Source: Thermococcus nautili
GTDB taxonomy: Archaea; Methanobacteriota_B; Thermococci; Thermococcales; Thermococcaceae
Reading direction: 5' to 3'
NCBI RefSeq assembly: GCF_000585495.1
Contig: NZ_CP007264.1
Span: forward strand, 186,001 to 250,000
DNA: 64,000 nt
Part shown: in pieces, positions 43,728 to 55,500 of the stretch
How positions within the stretch are numbered: position 1 is the first letter of the stretch
Layout of the letters: the number at the start of each line of letters is the position of its first letter
Program-made: the position numbers and the translations under genes
Notes under the pieces: generated by a model
What the model saw: only the letters and a program-made list of their open reading frames with translations
Databases searched by the model: none
What the model was told of the DNA's origin: nothing

Positions 43728-44712
43728 CCTTCTCCGCTTCTTCGCCCGTTTCCCCAAGGAGCCTCTCCTCTATCTCGTGGAGCTTTTCCCTGACATCGTC
43801 GCTTAGCATCTTTTCCAGTTCCTCCCGCGCCTTCTCGGCCAGCTCGAACTTTGAATTGAACTTTCCGAGCTTCACCCAGTCTATCTTTTTGCCCTCGACG
43901 AAGACGTCTATGTCGCAGAGCCTCTTGTAGCCCCTGTATTCGAGCCCCTTCAGCAGGAACTTCACGCGGAGCGGGTCTTCCCACGTCAGGAGCTTGAGCC
44001 TGTAAACTGGGACTCTCATGAAGGGCCTCGGGTAGTCCCAGTCCCAGCCCTCGCCGACGATGAAGCCGAGGTCGAGGTCCTCTATGACGAGCATGAGCCT
44101 CTCAATGTTCTCCTCGTAGCGCTTCGCCGTGTCGTAGAGCTTTATCGTTATCTCGTTCCACTCGGGCAGGAGCTTGAGGAGAAGCAGGGGAGTGTCCATG
44201 AGCAGTTCCCGATAAACGCTTAGAAAATCCTTTCTCACGAGGACTGCCCCTTCCACGTCTTCTGGCCCTATCGGTGAGCTCAGCTTTTTTCTCGTCAGGC
44301 CTATTATGGTGTCCATCGCCTCCCCCTCGTCGAGGGCGGTCCTTATGTCCATAACCTCCCCGCCGTACTTCTCGGCTATCAGCCTGAGCCCCTCCTCGAC
44401 CCTCTCCGGAACCCTGAGGAATATTATCGCGCTCTCGACGTGAACCTTCTCGACGGGCAGGTTGGCGTTTATTATTCTGCTCAGAACCGCCGGAGCGTGG
44501 CACCTTATGAGGAACGCACTCTCGGGGGGAATGGTCTCCTTCTTCCACTCGTCCGTGACGAAAAGCACGGTCTCAAATTCACTGCTCTCCTTTATCGCGA
44601 TGTCGGTTGGAATCTTTTCGACGCCAAAAAGCTCCCCGATTGCTGATTCGAGGGCTTCTCTGTGTGGAGTCCTCAGGAAGATAATTGAGGGCCCAAAGCG
44701 GAGCAATCTCAT
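43714..44712 (-). CDS. Conserved hypothetical protein, 332 aa
   Basis: A soluble protein of mixed helices and strands with no known motif: MRLLRFGPSIIFLRTPHREA at the start, a central segment with repeated RVPERVEEGLRLIAEKY, and a C-terminal region ending in a coiled, charged tail (LEKMLSDDVREKLHEIEERL). No signal peptide or cysteine motif. The start overlaps the preceding metallophosphoesterase stop (ATG at 44712 in TGATGA; GTG 44715 is also possible), so the two are coupled. Probably a Thermococcales-specific family; function unknown. Confidence 0.75.
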   Translation of the reverse strand: MRLLRFGPSIIFLRTPHREALESAIGELFGVEKIPTDIAIKESSEFETVLFVTDEWKKETIPPESAFLIRCHAPAVLSRIINANLPVEKVHVESAIIFLRVPERVEEGLRLIAEKYGGEVMDIRTALDEGEAMDTIIGLTRKKLSSPIGPEDVEGAVLVRKDFLSVYRELLMDTPLLLLKLLPEWNEITIKLYDTAKRYEENIERLMLVIEDLDLGFIVGEGWDWDYPRPFMRVPVYRLKLLTWEDPLRVKFLLKGLEYRGYKRLCDIDVFVEGKKIDWVKLGKFNSKFELAEKAREELEKMLSDDVREKLHEIEERLLGETGEEAEKAKAS

Positions 44713-45284
44713 CACAACCCCCTCCTGAGCCTGTAACCGCGAGCGGTGTCGGTTCCCACGGGGTAGTCCACCTTCACAACTCTCCCGCTCGGCAGGAAGA
44801 TGAAGTTGACGCCGAGAACAGCGTTCAACCCCTTCGAGATGACCTTGAAGTTGTGGCCGTAGAGCTTGAAGTCTGCATCTTTATCGGCAACATCCCTCCA
44901 GCAGTGGCCGAGGGCGAAGGTCCTCCCGCCAATCTCGACGACGCTTCCCGGCTCAACCAGGTTCTCCCCGAAGAACTGCCTCAAGAGTTCTGGGTCGTCT
45001 TCGTTGCCCGGGACGATGTAAAGCTTGGCACCGGAGCCCTTGAGAACCCGCGCGAGCTTTCTCAGGCCGGCCTCGTAGGCTGGCTTCAGGTCGGGCCTCC
45101 GTTCGAGCTTGACGTTGTCCACCAAGTCGCCGGTGTGGATTATCACATCCGGCTGAAACTCCTCGATGAGGCCCTCGATGAACAGGTAAACGCTCTCCGG
45201 TGTGTCCCCTATGTGCATGACGAGGGTTTCATTGACCTTCTGCCTGAGCTTTCTAAGCTTTCTCCTCCTCAGGAAGCCGAGCAT
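44712..45284 (-). CDS. Calcineurin-like metallophosphoesterase
   Basis: 190 residues. Motifs are IIHTGDLVDN (GDxxD), PGNEDDPELL (GN-D/H), and GHCW and YGHNF near the C-terminus (GH-H type, with the last histidine replaced), in the YfcE-like layout. The N-terminal DxH is replaced by HIGDTPE, so the site is partly altered. I use ATG 45284: the frame is open further upstream, but that part lies over the promoter (TATA-like GTATATACA on this strand, 45316-45325). Confidence 0.78.
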   Translation of the reverse strand: MLGFLRRRKLRKLRQKVNETLVMHIGDTPESVYLFIEGLIEEFQPDVIIHTGDLVDNVKLERRPDLKPAYEAGLRKLARVLKGSGAKLYIVPGNEDDPELLRQFFGENLVEPGSVVEIGGRTFALGHCWRDVADKDADFKLYGHNFKVISKGLNAVLGVNFIFLPSGRVVKVDYPVGTDTARGYRLRRGL

Positions 45285-45381
45285 CGGAAGCACTGTACAT
45301 TGATTGGTGCTTGGTGTATATACGGTTTCCGTCCCGCGAAGGTTATTAAAGGTTCCTGAGTAAAGCGAATCGGTGTCCAAA

Positions 45382-47095
<1,714 letters not shown>

Positions 47096-47192
47096 ACTTA
47101 TTCCCATCCTTCTCCGCGTTCCCTATGCACAATGTTTTTATACAATCTATTACATCCCGCTTTGAACGTTCTAAAATATGGGGGTGCTTGCA

Positions 47193-48572
47193 ATGAGGAA
47201 GGTAAACGTGATGATGGCCCTGCTTATTACGGGCTATATCCTCGGTGTGTGGAGCTTTCTAGTGGTTCCAAAGTACTACATGGTCTTTGGTCTCAAGGGA
47301 TTCCTGATTTCGCTGGTTCCGGCTGTCGTTGCGCTGTTCCTGGCATACAATGAGGCTCAAAGCACCAAGAAGACAAGGTACCTCATCTACGAGCTCCTCT
47401 TCAAAGTTGCGAGGGTTCCGGCTGTTATATTCACGCTACTGATGTTCCTGCTTGTAATCCTTGGTGTCACCGCTTACGCCTCGGGCTGGGGTCTTGTGTA
47501 TCTCTTTGGAGGCAACACCGAGTACACGGTTCCCCTGGCCATTCTAACAATACTCCTCGCGGCACTTCTCCTCATGCTCGCTAAGGGCAGAACCCTTGAG
47601 TTCATATCTGGAATATCAGTCCTCATGATTCTGTTCACCATTGTTTCAACACTCCTCATCAGGAGCAAGGCCATGAGCGTCGTCACATCCGAGCAGGCGA
47701 AGTATTACATGAACCAGGCTGTTTCGAGCATAACCTCCTTCAGCCAGCCACTCACCTTTGAGGGCGTCATTATGCTCCTTGCTTCGGTTATTGTAGCCTT
47801 CGGTCTTGGTGCTGGAGTCTACTACGTTCTCGGCAGTTTTGCTCCCGAAGACCTTGATTTCAGGCGCGTTCTAATAGGGGTGTTCTTCCTTCAGATAGTC
47901 CTCAGCTTCGCCGCCGCTTACACAATGGCGTACTCCCTCGGCCCCGCGTTCCAGGCCTTTGAGAAGAGTGTTCACAACCCCAACCTTAGCGTCGAAGAGA
48001 CCTACAAGATGTACTCCCAGTTCAGAGCCCTTCAGGCCTACGCCACCAACAGCACGACCCCACTTCCGCAGTCAATCAAGGTGTTCTACTTCATCCCGCA
48101 GATTATCAAGGGCAACGTTCCAGGTGCAAGCGCCATAACGCTCTTGCTCGTCCTGTCGTTCTACTTCGCGGGTCTTACCACAATAATAGTCCTCCTTGAG
48201 ATGGGAACCCAGATGATCTCTGAGGTTATGCAGCTCGGCAGAACAAAGGGACTCGCTGGCGTTTCAATAGTGGGCATATTGATTTCAATAGTTATGACAC
48301 TGGGCTCTGCCAAGACCATGTTCTTCGCAGTTCCCTTCAGCGTTGGTGCGATAATAGCGCTGATTGAAGCATATCCCGTGCTGAAGTCGGACCTGGCCTC
48401 TAAGAAGGGCATTGTTTCGATTTCAATGGCTTTCCTGGCATTTGTGGGCATCTCTACACTCTACTACGCATTCAAGAGTTCAAGCGATGCCGTTAAGCTC
48501 GGCGCGGTGCTCGGACTCGTTCTCCTGGTGCCCCTCCTGATGAACGGGGTGCTCCTGAAGAGCCGCCGCTGA
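47193..48572 (+). CDS. NSS-family-like sodium-dependent transporter
   Basis: 459 residues with about eleven to twelve membrane helices. The first helix ([23 protein letters not shown]) aligns loosely with the NSS helix 1 (GxxxGLGNxWRFP), and [19 protein letters not shown] with NSS helix 8 (AxTSxxxLLE), so a LeuT-fold amino acid transporter is likely but divergent. ATG 47193 follows GGGGGTGCTTGC. A TATA-like TTTTTATACAATC lies near 47131. The polypeptide ends with a short basic tail. Substrate unknown. Confidence 0.7.
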   Translation: MRKVNVMMALLITGYILGVWSFLVVPKYYMVFGLKGFLISLVPAVVALFLAYNEAQSTKKTRYLIYELLFKVARVPAVIFTLLMFLLVILGVTAYASGWGLVYLFGGNTEYTVPLAILTILLAALLLMLAKGRTLEFISGISVLMILFTIVSTLLIRSKAMSVVTSEQAKYYMNQAVSSITSFSQPLTFEGVIMLLASVIVAFGLGAGVYYVLGSFAPEDLDFRRVLIGVFFLQIVLSFAAAYTMAYSLGPAFQAFEKSVHNPNLSVEETYKMYSQFRALQAYATNSTTPLPQSIKVFYFIPQIIKGNVPGASAITLLLVLSFYFAGLTTIIVLLEMGTQMISEVMQLGRTKGLAGVSIVGILISIVMTLGSAKTMFFAVPFSVGAIIALIEAYPVLKSDLASKKGIVSISMAFLAFVGISTLYYAFKSSSDAVKLGAVLGLVLLVPLLMNGVLLKSRR

Positions 48573-48639
48573 GCTTTTTCAAAAATTTTTTAAACGCCTT
48601 CCCGAACTCAAACCAGAACGCTTACGGGAGGTATGTGAG

Positions 48640-49050
48640 ATGGGAGACAAGACCAAGGTTCAGGTCAGCAAGCTCAAGCCCGGAAGGTACATAATTATCG
48701 ACGGAGAGCCCTGCAGGATTGTGAACATAACCGTTTCTTCCCCTGGAAAGCACGGTTCAGCCAAGGCCAGGATTGAGGCCGTTGGAATCTTCGACGGCAA
48801 GGTCAGGAGCATCGTCAAGCCGACCAGCGCTGAAGTTGACGTCCCTATTATCGACAAGCGCGTCGGCCAGGTTATAGCGATAACCCCCGATACTGTTCAG
48901 ATTATGGACATGGAGACCTACGAGCTCTACGACGTTCCCTTCGAGGGCGGCGTCGAGGACGAGGTCAAGGACCAGCTCAAAGAGGGCATCACCGTCGAGT
49001 ACTGGGAGACCCTCGGCAGGATTCAGATTAAGAAGGTCAGGGGCGAGTGA
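48640..49050 (+). CDS. Translation initiation factor aIF5A
   Basis: 136 residues. The hypusine (or deoxyhypusine) lysine lies in [12 protein letters not shown] (about residues 34-45), the hallmark of IF5A/EFP proteins. The KOW-like N-domain and OB-fold C-domain ([34 protein letters not shown]) follow. It helps the ribosome join stalled prolines. A TATA-like TTTTTTAAACGCC is near 48586. ATG follows GGGAGGTATGTGAG. Confidence 0.96.
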   Translation: MGDKTKVQVSKLKPGRYIIIDGEPCRIVNITVSSPGKHGSAKARIEAVGIFDGKVRSIVKPTSAEVDVPIIDKRVGQVIAITPDTVQIMDMETYELYDVPFEGGVEDEVKDQLKEGITVEYWETLGRIQIKKVRGE

Positions 49051-49110
49051 GCCCCTTTTCTTTGCACAACCTTTTAAAGCCCCTCTTCTCGAAAACTCTG
49101 GGGTGGGCCT

Positions 49111-49656
49111 ATGGTTAACTTCAGCGAGCTGATTCTACGCAAGTTCAGGAACATCGCCGGGTCGCGCTACGAGGAGATAATGAAGGCCTATCAGGAGTTC
49201 TTCCTGACAGAGGAGGAGCTTCAGATTCCAGTGATAACATCGATTCTCCTCGTCGTGGACCGGTTTTCCGGGAGGATTCCCAACGAGGTTTTTGACGTTC
49301 TATCTGCTTACCCGGGTGCAAGGGTCGACGTGGTCTACCTGATAGACGAGGGGCTGTTCGCGCTAATCCGCGAGACCTTAGGCGAGAGGGAGGCAAAGGC
49401 GTTCCGCGAAAAGGAAGAGGCCCTAGGGAAGGAGATAATAAAACTGGCCGAAAGGGCCCTTTCTGAACTCGGCATGGAGTACTCGGTGGGGATAACCTTC
49501 GCGGACAAGGTTGAGTTCGTTGAAAGGGAGAGTGAAGAGAGGGATTTGCTAGTCATATCGAGGCACTTTGGCTCCGAGAGCGTGAAGACCCATCGGGTCA
49601 GTCCGGTCGTTTTCAGAATCGTCCAGGGGATTAAGAAACCCGTAGTCGTTTACTGA
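49111..49656 (+). CDS. Universal stress-like protein beside permease
   Basis: 181 residues. The C-terminal part has the Usp pattern (SILLVVDRFSGRIPNEVF; RDLLVISRHFGSESVK; PVVFRIVQGIKKPVVVY). The N-terminal 40 residues are extra and helical. The ATP-binding GxxGxxxxxxxGS is altered. It starts 60 bases after aIF5A and ends 9 bases before the permease gene. A Usp protein also follows the permease, so the pair may regulate it. Confidence 0.75.
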   Translation: MVNFSELILRKFRNIAGSRYEEIMKAYQEFFLTEEELQIPVITSILLVVDRFSGRIPNEVFDVLSAYPGARVDVVYLIDEGLFALIRETLGEREAKAFREKEEALGKEIIKLAERALSELGMEYSVGITFADKVEFVERESEERDLLVISRHFGSESVKTHRVSPVVFRIVQGIKKPVVVY

Positions 49657-49665
49657 GGTGATAAC

Positions 49666-50943
49666 ATGAACGCCCAGGAGATTATAGCGCTCGCAGTGTT
49701 CCTCGGGGTTTATGCCTTCATAATAACCGAGAGGATTCACAGAACAGTTGCCGCGATGGTCGGAGCGAGCGTCATCCTGCTCGTCGGCATAGTGCCCTGG
49801 GAGAAGGTTCCCGAGTACCTTGACCTGGGGACGATTCTCCTCCTTGCCGGGATGATGGTCGTCGTGAACGTCTCCCGCGAGAGCGGGCTCTTCGAGTACA
49901 TTGCCATAAAGACGGCAAAGCTCTCAAAGGGCGACCCCATGAAGGTCCTCCTGCTGTTCTCGGTCGTCACCGCGGTTGTGAGCGCTTTCCTTGACAACGT
50001 GACGACGGTTCTCCTGCTAACCCCGATGCTCCTCTACATAACGAAGAGAATGAACGTCAACCCTGTTCCCTTCCTGCTCGCCGAGATATTCGCGTCAAAC
50101 ATAGGCGGAACCGCGACGCTAATCGGCGACCCCCCGAACATAATGATTGGCTCCGCCGCGAAGCTCAGCTTCAACGAGTTCCTCACCAACATGGGGCCGA
50201 TAGCGGTCGTTGACCTGTTCGTGACTATAGCCATCGTCTACTTCGCGTACAGGAACTCGATTAAGGTCAGTCCGTCAAAGAGGGCGGAGATTGAGAGGCT
50301 GATAATGGGGATGGACGAGCGCGATGCAATACGTGACAGGGAGCTCTTCAGGAAGTCGGTGATAATAATCCTCGCGATAGTTCTTGGCTTCTTCCTCCAC
50401 GATACAATGGGGGTTGAGCCAGCGGTCATAGCGCTCCTCGGCGCCTCAACGATGCTCCTCTGGAGCGGCTTCTCTCCCGAGGAGGCCCTAGAAAAGGTCG
50501 AATGGGCGACGCTGTTCTTCTTCGGTGGGCTATTCCTCATAGTTGGTGGCCTCGTCGAGACAGGCTTCATAGACGCGCTCGCCGAGAAGATTATAGGCAT
50601 GATACACAGCGAGGCACAGGCAATATTCGTAATCTCGTGGTTCTCGGCGATATCAAGTGCAATCGTTGACAACATCCCCCTCACTGCCACGATGATTCCG
50701 CTGATAAAGGCGATGGGTTCGAGCATGAACACCTACCCCCTCTGGTGGGCGCTCTCACTCGGCGCGTGTCTCGGTGGAAACGGAACCGCTATCGGCGCGA
50801 GCGCCAACGTCGTGGTTATCGGTATAGCTCACAGGGAAGGTGTCAGGATAACCTTCGGCGAGTTCCTGAAGGTCGGCGCGGTGATAATGTTCTCGACCGT
50901 CGCGGTCGGGAGTCTGATGCTCTGGGTTAGGTACGGACTGTGA
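49666..50943 (+). CDS. ArsB/NhaD-type anion or sodium permease
   Basis: 425 residues with about eleven to twelve membrane helices. The IT-superfamily segments are visible: SAFLDNVTTVLLLTPMLLYI, ASNIGGTATLIGDPPNIMIG (the ion-binding hairpin with the conserved GDPPN), and VDNIPLTATMIPLIKAMG plus ACLGGNGTAIGASANVVVIG. This matches the family of arsenite/sodium transporters; the ion is unknown. The gene is flanked on both sides by Usp-domain proteins with gaps of 9 bases, an operon. Confidence 0.87.
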   Translation: MNAQEIIALAVFLGVYAFIITERIHRTVAAMVGASVILLVGIVPWEKVPEYLDLGTILLLAGMMVVVNVSRESGLFEYIAIKTAKLSKGDPMKVLLLFSVVTAVVSAFLDNVTTVLLLTPMLLYITKRMNVNPVPFLLAEIFASNIGGTATLIGDPPNIMIGSAAKLSFNEFLTNMGPIAVVDLFVTIAIVYFAYRNSIKVSPSKRAEIERLIMGMDERDAIRDRELFRKSVIIILAIVLGFFLHDTMGVEPAVIALLGASTMLLWSGFSPEEALEKVEWATLFFFGGLFLIVGGLVETGFIDALAEKIIGMIHSEAQAIFVISWFSAISSAIVDNIPLTATMIPLIKAMGSSMNTYPLWWALSLGACLGGNGTAIGASANVVVIGIAHREGVRITFGEFLKVGAVIMFSTVAVGSLMLWVRYGL

Positions 50944-50952
50944 GGTGATATC

Positions 50953-51402
50953 ATGAGAATACTCGTACTCGTTGACGGCTCGAAGTGGAGCCAGAAGGCG
51001 GCGCTCCATGCCTTTGCCGTTGCGAAGAGCAAGAAGGCCAAGGTGGTTCTGTTCTCGGTTCTCGACAGGAGGGAAGCCCGGGCGATAGCGTTCCACGCCA
51101 GCGTTCGGAGCGGAAGCCTGGAGGAAATAAAGCGCTTTGAGGAGACCCTGTGGGAGGAGAACAAGAAGAGCATAAAGGACCTGCTGACGACCCTCCTTGA
51201 GCTCGGCCAGCGTGAGGGGGTCAACTGCGCCTTCAAAATCGTTGAAGGCCCCGCAAAGGACAGAATCCTTGAGGAGGCGAACTCGGGCAACTACTCCCTC
51301 GTGGTCATGGGCGCCTACGGGAAGAGCGGGAAGACGAGGATAGGCTCGCTCCTCGAAGAGGTCGTTGGCCACATCGAACCTCCAGTGATGATTGTGAGGT
51401 AG
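50953..51402 (+). CDS. Universal stress protein UspA family
   Basis: 149 residues. The Rossmann-like Usp fold starts MRILVLVDGSKWSQKAALHA and ends LVVMGAYGKSGKTRIGSLLEEVVGHI, with the glycine-rich nucleotide motif only partly kept. It follows the permease by 9 bases. Together with the preceding Usp-like protein it forms a Usp-permease-Usp operon. Confidence 0.9.
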   Translation: MRILVLVDGSKWSQKAALHAFAVAKSKKAKVVLFSVLDRREARAIAFHASVRSGSLEEIKRFEETLWEENKKSIKDLLTTLLELGQREGVNCAFKIVEGPAKDRILEEANSGNYSLVVMGAYGKSGKTRIGSLLEEVVGHIEPPVMIVR

Positions 51403-51440
51403 CTTTAAAACCCCCATTCCAATTCCGGCCGGGTGGTGGT

Positions 51441-52310
51441 ATGGAGTTCCTCTACACCTACGAGACCCTCAAGCTTGAGTTTCCACTCGCTGAGCCGGAG
51501 GAAGCGAGATACGTTATCCTCGGGGTTCCCTTTGACGGGACGACGAGCTACAAGGCTGGGGCGCGCTTCGGGCCGACGCTGATACGGCAGGCGACGCTGA
51601 ACCTTGAGAGCTACGTACTGGACTACGACCTTGACATAGCCGAACTCCCGATAGCGGACATCGGCGACATAGCGGTCGTCGCCGGCGACCCGAGGAAAAC
51701 CGCTGACAGGGTCAGGGAGACGATTGAAGAGCTCAAACGGGTGAACCCGAACGCGATACCGATACTTCTCGGCGGAGAGCACTCCCAGACGCTCGGAGCG
51801 GTTGAGGCTTTAAGACCCAAAAGCTACGTCGTCTTCGATGCCCACCTCGACCTTCGCGACTCCTACGAGGACAACCCCTACAACCACGCCTGCGTCGCCA
51901 GGAGGATAGCGGAGCTGGGCGTCAGGGAGGCAATGTTCGGAATCAGGAGCGGGACGAGGGAAGAGGTGGAATTCGCAGAGAAGGGCGGAATCCGCTGGGT
52001 TCACGCGAGGGACTACGACTTCGATTCTTTTGTCGAACTCGTTGAGCCCCTCCCGGAACCGGTTTACCTCTCTGTGGACATAGACGTCTTTGACTTGGCC
52101 ATTGTCCCGACGACGGGAACGCCCGAAGCCGGCGGTCTGGGCTTCTGGGAAGTGATAGAGGCAATAGAGTGGCTGGTGGAAAACAAGAGAATAGCGGGCT
52201 TTGACATCATGGAGGTAGCCGGAGAAACGCTGGGCAATCCAACAGCTTTGACCGCCGCAAAGCTCCTCTTCTACTTCATCGGGGCAATGGAAAAAATGGG
52301 GAAGTTATGA
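51441..52310 (+). CDS. speB: Agmatinase
   Basis: 289 residues. The two-manganese site is complete: GGEHSQTLG, FDAHLDLRDSYEDNPYNHA and SVDIDVFDLAIVPTTGTPEAGG. In T. kodakarensis the matching enzyme acts on N1-aminopropylagmatine in the polyamine pathway, giving spermidine precursors; here the exact substrate is inferred. ATG follows GGGTGGTGGT. The end overlaps by 6 bases the convergent antiporter. Confidence 0.93.
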   Translation: MEFLYTYETLKLEFPLAEPEEARYVILGVPFDGTTSYKAGARFGPTLIRQATLNLESYVLDYDLDIAELPIADIGDIAVVAGDPRKTADRVRETIEELKRVNPNAIPILLGGEHSQTLGAVEALRPKSYVVFDAHLDLRDSYEDNPYNHACVARRIAELGVREAMFGIRSGTREEVEFAEKGGIRWVHARDYDFDSFVELVEPLPEPVYLSVDIDVFDLAIVPTTGTPEAGGLGFWEVIEAIEWLVENKRIAGFDIMEVAGETLGNPTALTAAKLLFYFIGAMEKMGKL

Positions 52311-53630
52311 TGCCCTTGCCCTCTTCTTTTCCTGGTACTTTCTCATCCTGTCTTCCACAGTTTCCGGCTGGAGGAGCTTGCTCTTTAGGAAAGGCACCCA
52401 GATTGTCTCAGTTATCACCGACGCGAGAACCGTTATGACGGTCACCGCGAGAATCACTTCTCCCCAGTAAACCGTCAGTGTACTGCTTTGGTACTTCATT
52501 GCGAGGCTGAGTGGCAACGCTGCGAGCGCCGATGGAACCACACCCCTCGGACCCTCAAGGGCTATGAAGAGGTACTCCTTCGGCCCCCACCACTTGAGGA
52601 TTGGCAGTGCCGCTATTGGCCTGGCGACGAGCATTATGAAGTATGCCACAAGGATTCCTCCCCAGAGGTTCTCGGCGAGGGGCTTGAGGTCGAGGCTGGC
52701 ACCGAGGAGCACGAAGATAAAGACCGTGGCAATCGCCGCTAAACTCTCGTTGAAGTGAACTTCCTTCTCGATGGCCTTCATAACCCTGTTGAGAACCTGT
52801 GGCTTCTCCTTCTTGCTGAAGACCTTGTAGTTACCGAGGATTATTCCCGTAACTGTCGCGACGAGGTAGCCGGAAGCCTGAAGTGACTCGCCAATCATGA
52901 AGCCGCTGAAGGCTAGGAAGAGTGAGAAAATCTCAATCTCCGGGAACTCGAATATCCTGGTCTTCTTGATGAACCAGTAGCCGAAGGCGCCGACGGCGAT
53001 TCCCACCGCTATCGAAACTGCAACCTCATAGAGGAAGTACATCACGGCGGCACCGTAGACGTTTATGTGGGAGCTTAGGCTCGCGAAGAGCCCTCCGCTG
53101 GCCTGGGGAACGAGCATGGCAATCGCAACCGCTGTTAGGACTATGCCGAGCGGGTCGTTGAAGATGGACTCCGTAACTATGGTTGTTTCGATGTCCTGCT
53201 TGACCCTGTACTGCCTGAACAGAGGGATGAGCGTTGCCGGGTCGGTTGCGCTTATGATGGCACCGAAGAGGAAGCCGATGAGAAACGGCGCATGGAAGAC
53301 GAACGAGAAGAACCAGGCCGACAGAAGAGCCGTGATGAGGAGCCCAACCGTATCGAGGGTTGCTATCGTTGGCAGGTTTCTCTTCAACAGCTTCCAACTC
53401 AGGTTGTGTCCCTCCGTGAACAGAATCATGACCAGACCGAAGACACGGACGTAATCAAAAAGCTCGTGGGCAACGCTCCTCGGCATGAGAGCGGCTATCG
53501 GACCGAGTACCATACCCGCGATTATGAAGAGCGGGACGTATGAGATGTTGTAGCGCCTGCTTATCAGCATGGCGATTATTCCTGAACCCAGCACCGCGAC
53601 AAGGACCCTTGCAATGACGTCCACTGCCAT
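52305..53630 (-). CDS. CPA1-type Na+/H+ antiporter
   Basis: 441 residues with twelve to thirteen membrane helices. The ion-binding motif ISATDPATLIPLF and the FNDPLGIVLT (ND motif) are those of NhaP/CPA1 antiporters, as is the hydrophilic C-terminal EGPRGVVPSALAALP. It exchanges sodium for protons across the membrane, important for Thermococcales that use both ions. ATG 53630 follows GGAGGCGATACC. Confidence 0.92.
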   Translation of the reverse strand: MAVDVIARVLVAVLGSGIIAMLISRRYNISYVPLFIIAGMVLGPIAALMPRSVAHELFDYVRVFGLVMILFTEGHNLSWKLLKRNLPTIATLDTVGLLITALLSAWFFSFVFHAPFLIGFLFGAIISATDPATLIPLFRQYRVKQDIETTIVTESIFNDPLGIVLTAVAIAMLVPQASGGLFASLSSHINVYGAAVMYFLYEVAVSIAVGIAVGAFGYWFIKKTRIFEFPEIEIFSLFLAFSGFMIGESLQASGYLVATVTGIILGNYKVFSKKEKPQVLNRVMKAIEKEVHFNESLAAIATVFIFVLLGASLDLKPLAENLWGGILVAYFIMLVARPIAALPILKWWGPKEYLFIALEGPRGVVPSALAALPLSLAMKYQSSTLTVYWGEVILAVTVITVLASVITETIWVPFLKSKLLQPETVEDRMRKYQEKKRARAS

Positions 53631-53779
53631 GGTATCGCCTCCTTGTTTCTTCGTTCATCGTGTCGTCATCCAGATTTTAAAGCTTTCCCCGGGCATTTTT
53701 AAGAATTAGGCCGCTCTAACGATAGAGTTTCGGAAAAAGAGCCCGGAAATTGGCTTTTATGTATAGAAGGTTGAACCAC

Positions 53780-55495
53780 TCACCAGAGGTATATGCCCTC
53801 GATGGCGTGATAATACGCGCGGTAGATGTCTTTCTTCGTAACGACCCCGAGGAGCTTTCCGTTCTCATCCACCACCGGAAGAAGGTTCTGGTCGTTCATC
53901 AGAATCTTCTCCAGAGCGTCCTGCGCGGTTTCCCTCGGCGTTACAACCGCGAAGTTCCTCCTCATAAACCTCTCGACAGGAAGCTTTTTGATGGACGTTG
54001 ATTTGCCCAGTATGTCCGGGACCCCTATTATTCCTATGACCCTGCCCTCATCGTCCACAACGGGAAGGAAATCGTGGCCGGTCGATGCTATTATGCGCTC
54101 AACTTCCATGAGGGGTCTCTTCGCGTTGATTCTAACGACCCTCGTGCTCATTATCTCGTGAACCGCTATCGTTTCAAGGATTAATGGCCTTCCAGTTTTG
54201 ACTTTGATTCCCTTGCGTTCGAGTTTGATTGTGTAGATGGAGGAGCCCTTGAAGAAGGCCCTTGCCGTCAGGAACGCAACGACGGAAGTCAGGGCCACAG
54301 CCGGGGAGTAGGCGTAGGTTCCCGACATCTCGGTTATCATTATTATCTGGGTCAGAGGAGCCTGCGTGGCCGCCGCGAAGAAGCCGGCCATTCCCGCCAA
54401 GGCGTAGGCCTCGACGTTTGCCGGGACGAAGTGAGAAACTATGGTTCCGAAGGCGGAACCGAGCATCGTACCTATGAAAAGGCTCGGGGCGAAGATTCCG
54501 CCGGAAAAACCAGAGCTTATCGCCAAAAGCGTTGCTGTCATCTTCGCCAGCGCGAGAATGATTAGCGTCTCAAGGGCGAACTTTCCAAGGAGGGCGTCCT
54601 TTATGCCGCCAAATCCGATTCCAAAGATGCCATCGCGGGGCAGGAGCATTCCGATTAGGCCGATTCCCAGGGCGCCAATTAAAAGGCGAAGCTCAAAGGG
54701 ATACTTTTTGGAGAACCTGTCGAAGGCGTCGGTTGCCATGTAAAGGGCCCTCGTGTAGGCGTATCCGATGAGACCGAGAACGACGCCGAGGAGGAAGTAG
54801 AAGGGAATCCCCGCGAGGACGCTTATGTTGGGATTCAGAACCGGAAAGCGAGCCGGATTGTGGAGAACCACGAGGGTTATGGCGTTGCCGATTATAGCGG
54901 ATACGAATATCGGAACGAGGTTTATCGTTATCGCACCCATGTAGATGACCTCAAGGGCGAACATTGCACCTGCAAGGGGTGTGTTGAAAGTTCCCGCGAT
55001 TCCAGCGGCCAGGCCGCAGGTCGTTATGAGCTTCCTCGCCTGCGGTTTTGGGAGCTTCTCCGCCAAAGCTGAATCGAGCGCGGCACCTATGAACGCGGCC
55101 GGGCCTTCACGGCCGAGCGGTGCTCCAGAACCAATGGAAATCGCAGTTGCAAGGGTTTTCAGAAAAGCGAGCCTCGCGCCAATCTTACCGCTCTTGAAGA
55201 TTATGCCCTCGATGACCTCGGGGACACCGTTTCCCCGTAACTCGGGGTATTTCTTCACCATCGGCGCTATCAGGAGCGCGCCGAACACCGGGAGGAGAAT
55301 GTACCCGAGGTTGACCCCGTGGAACTCGTAGGAAATCCTTGGAAGCATGGAGGTGAAAAACAGGGAGTGGATGGCCTCGATTAGCAGGCGGAAGGCCAAA
55401 GCACCAAGCCCACCAACTAAGCCCGCTATTGCGGCTATCCCGAGGAGGATTGACCATTTTCTGACGTACTTCCCGAGGTCCCACTCCCCGTTCAT
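53780..55495 (-). CDS. CLC chloride channel/transporter with C-terminal CBS domains
   Basis: 571 residues. The membrane part has the CLC filters GSGAPLGREGPAAF, GGIFAPSLFIGTM and the N-terminal GNGVPEVIEGI. The C-terminal 130 residues form two CBS domains (EIMSTRVVRINAKRPLMEVE; RNFAVVTPRETAQDALEKIL), likely an energy or nucleotide sensor. ATG 55495 is used; the preceding gene ends 5 bases upstream at 55501, so both are in an operon. Confidence 0.93.
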   Translation of the reverse strand: MNGEWDLGKYVRKWSILLGIAAIAGLVGGLGALAFRLLIEAIHSLFFTSMLPRISYEFHGVNLGYILLPVFGALLIAPMVKKYPELRGNGVPEVIEGIIFKSGKIGARLAFLKTLATAISIGSGAPLGREGPAAFIGAALDSALAEKLPKPQARKLITTCGLAAGIAGTFNTPLAGAMFALEVIYMGAITINLVPIFVSAIIGNAITLVVLHNPARFPVLNPNISVLAGIPFYFLLGVVLGLIGYAYTRALYMATDAFDRFSKKYPFELRLLIGALGIGLIGMLLPRDGIFGIGFGGIKDALLGKFALETLIILALAKMTATLLAISSGFSGGIFAPSLFIGTMLGSAFGTIVSHFVPANVEAYALAGMAGFFAAATQAPLTQIIMITEMSGTYAYSPAVALTSVVAFLTARAFFKGSSIYTIKLERKGIKVKTGRPLILETIAVHEIMSTRVVRINAKRPLMEVERIIASTGHDFLPVVDDEGRVIGIIGVPDILGKSTSIKKLPVERFMRRNFAVVTPRETAQDALEKILMNDQNLLPVVDENGKLLGVVTKKDIYRAYYHAIEGIYLW

Positions 55496-55500
55496 AGTCC

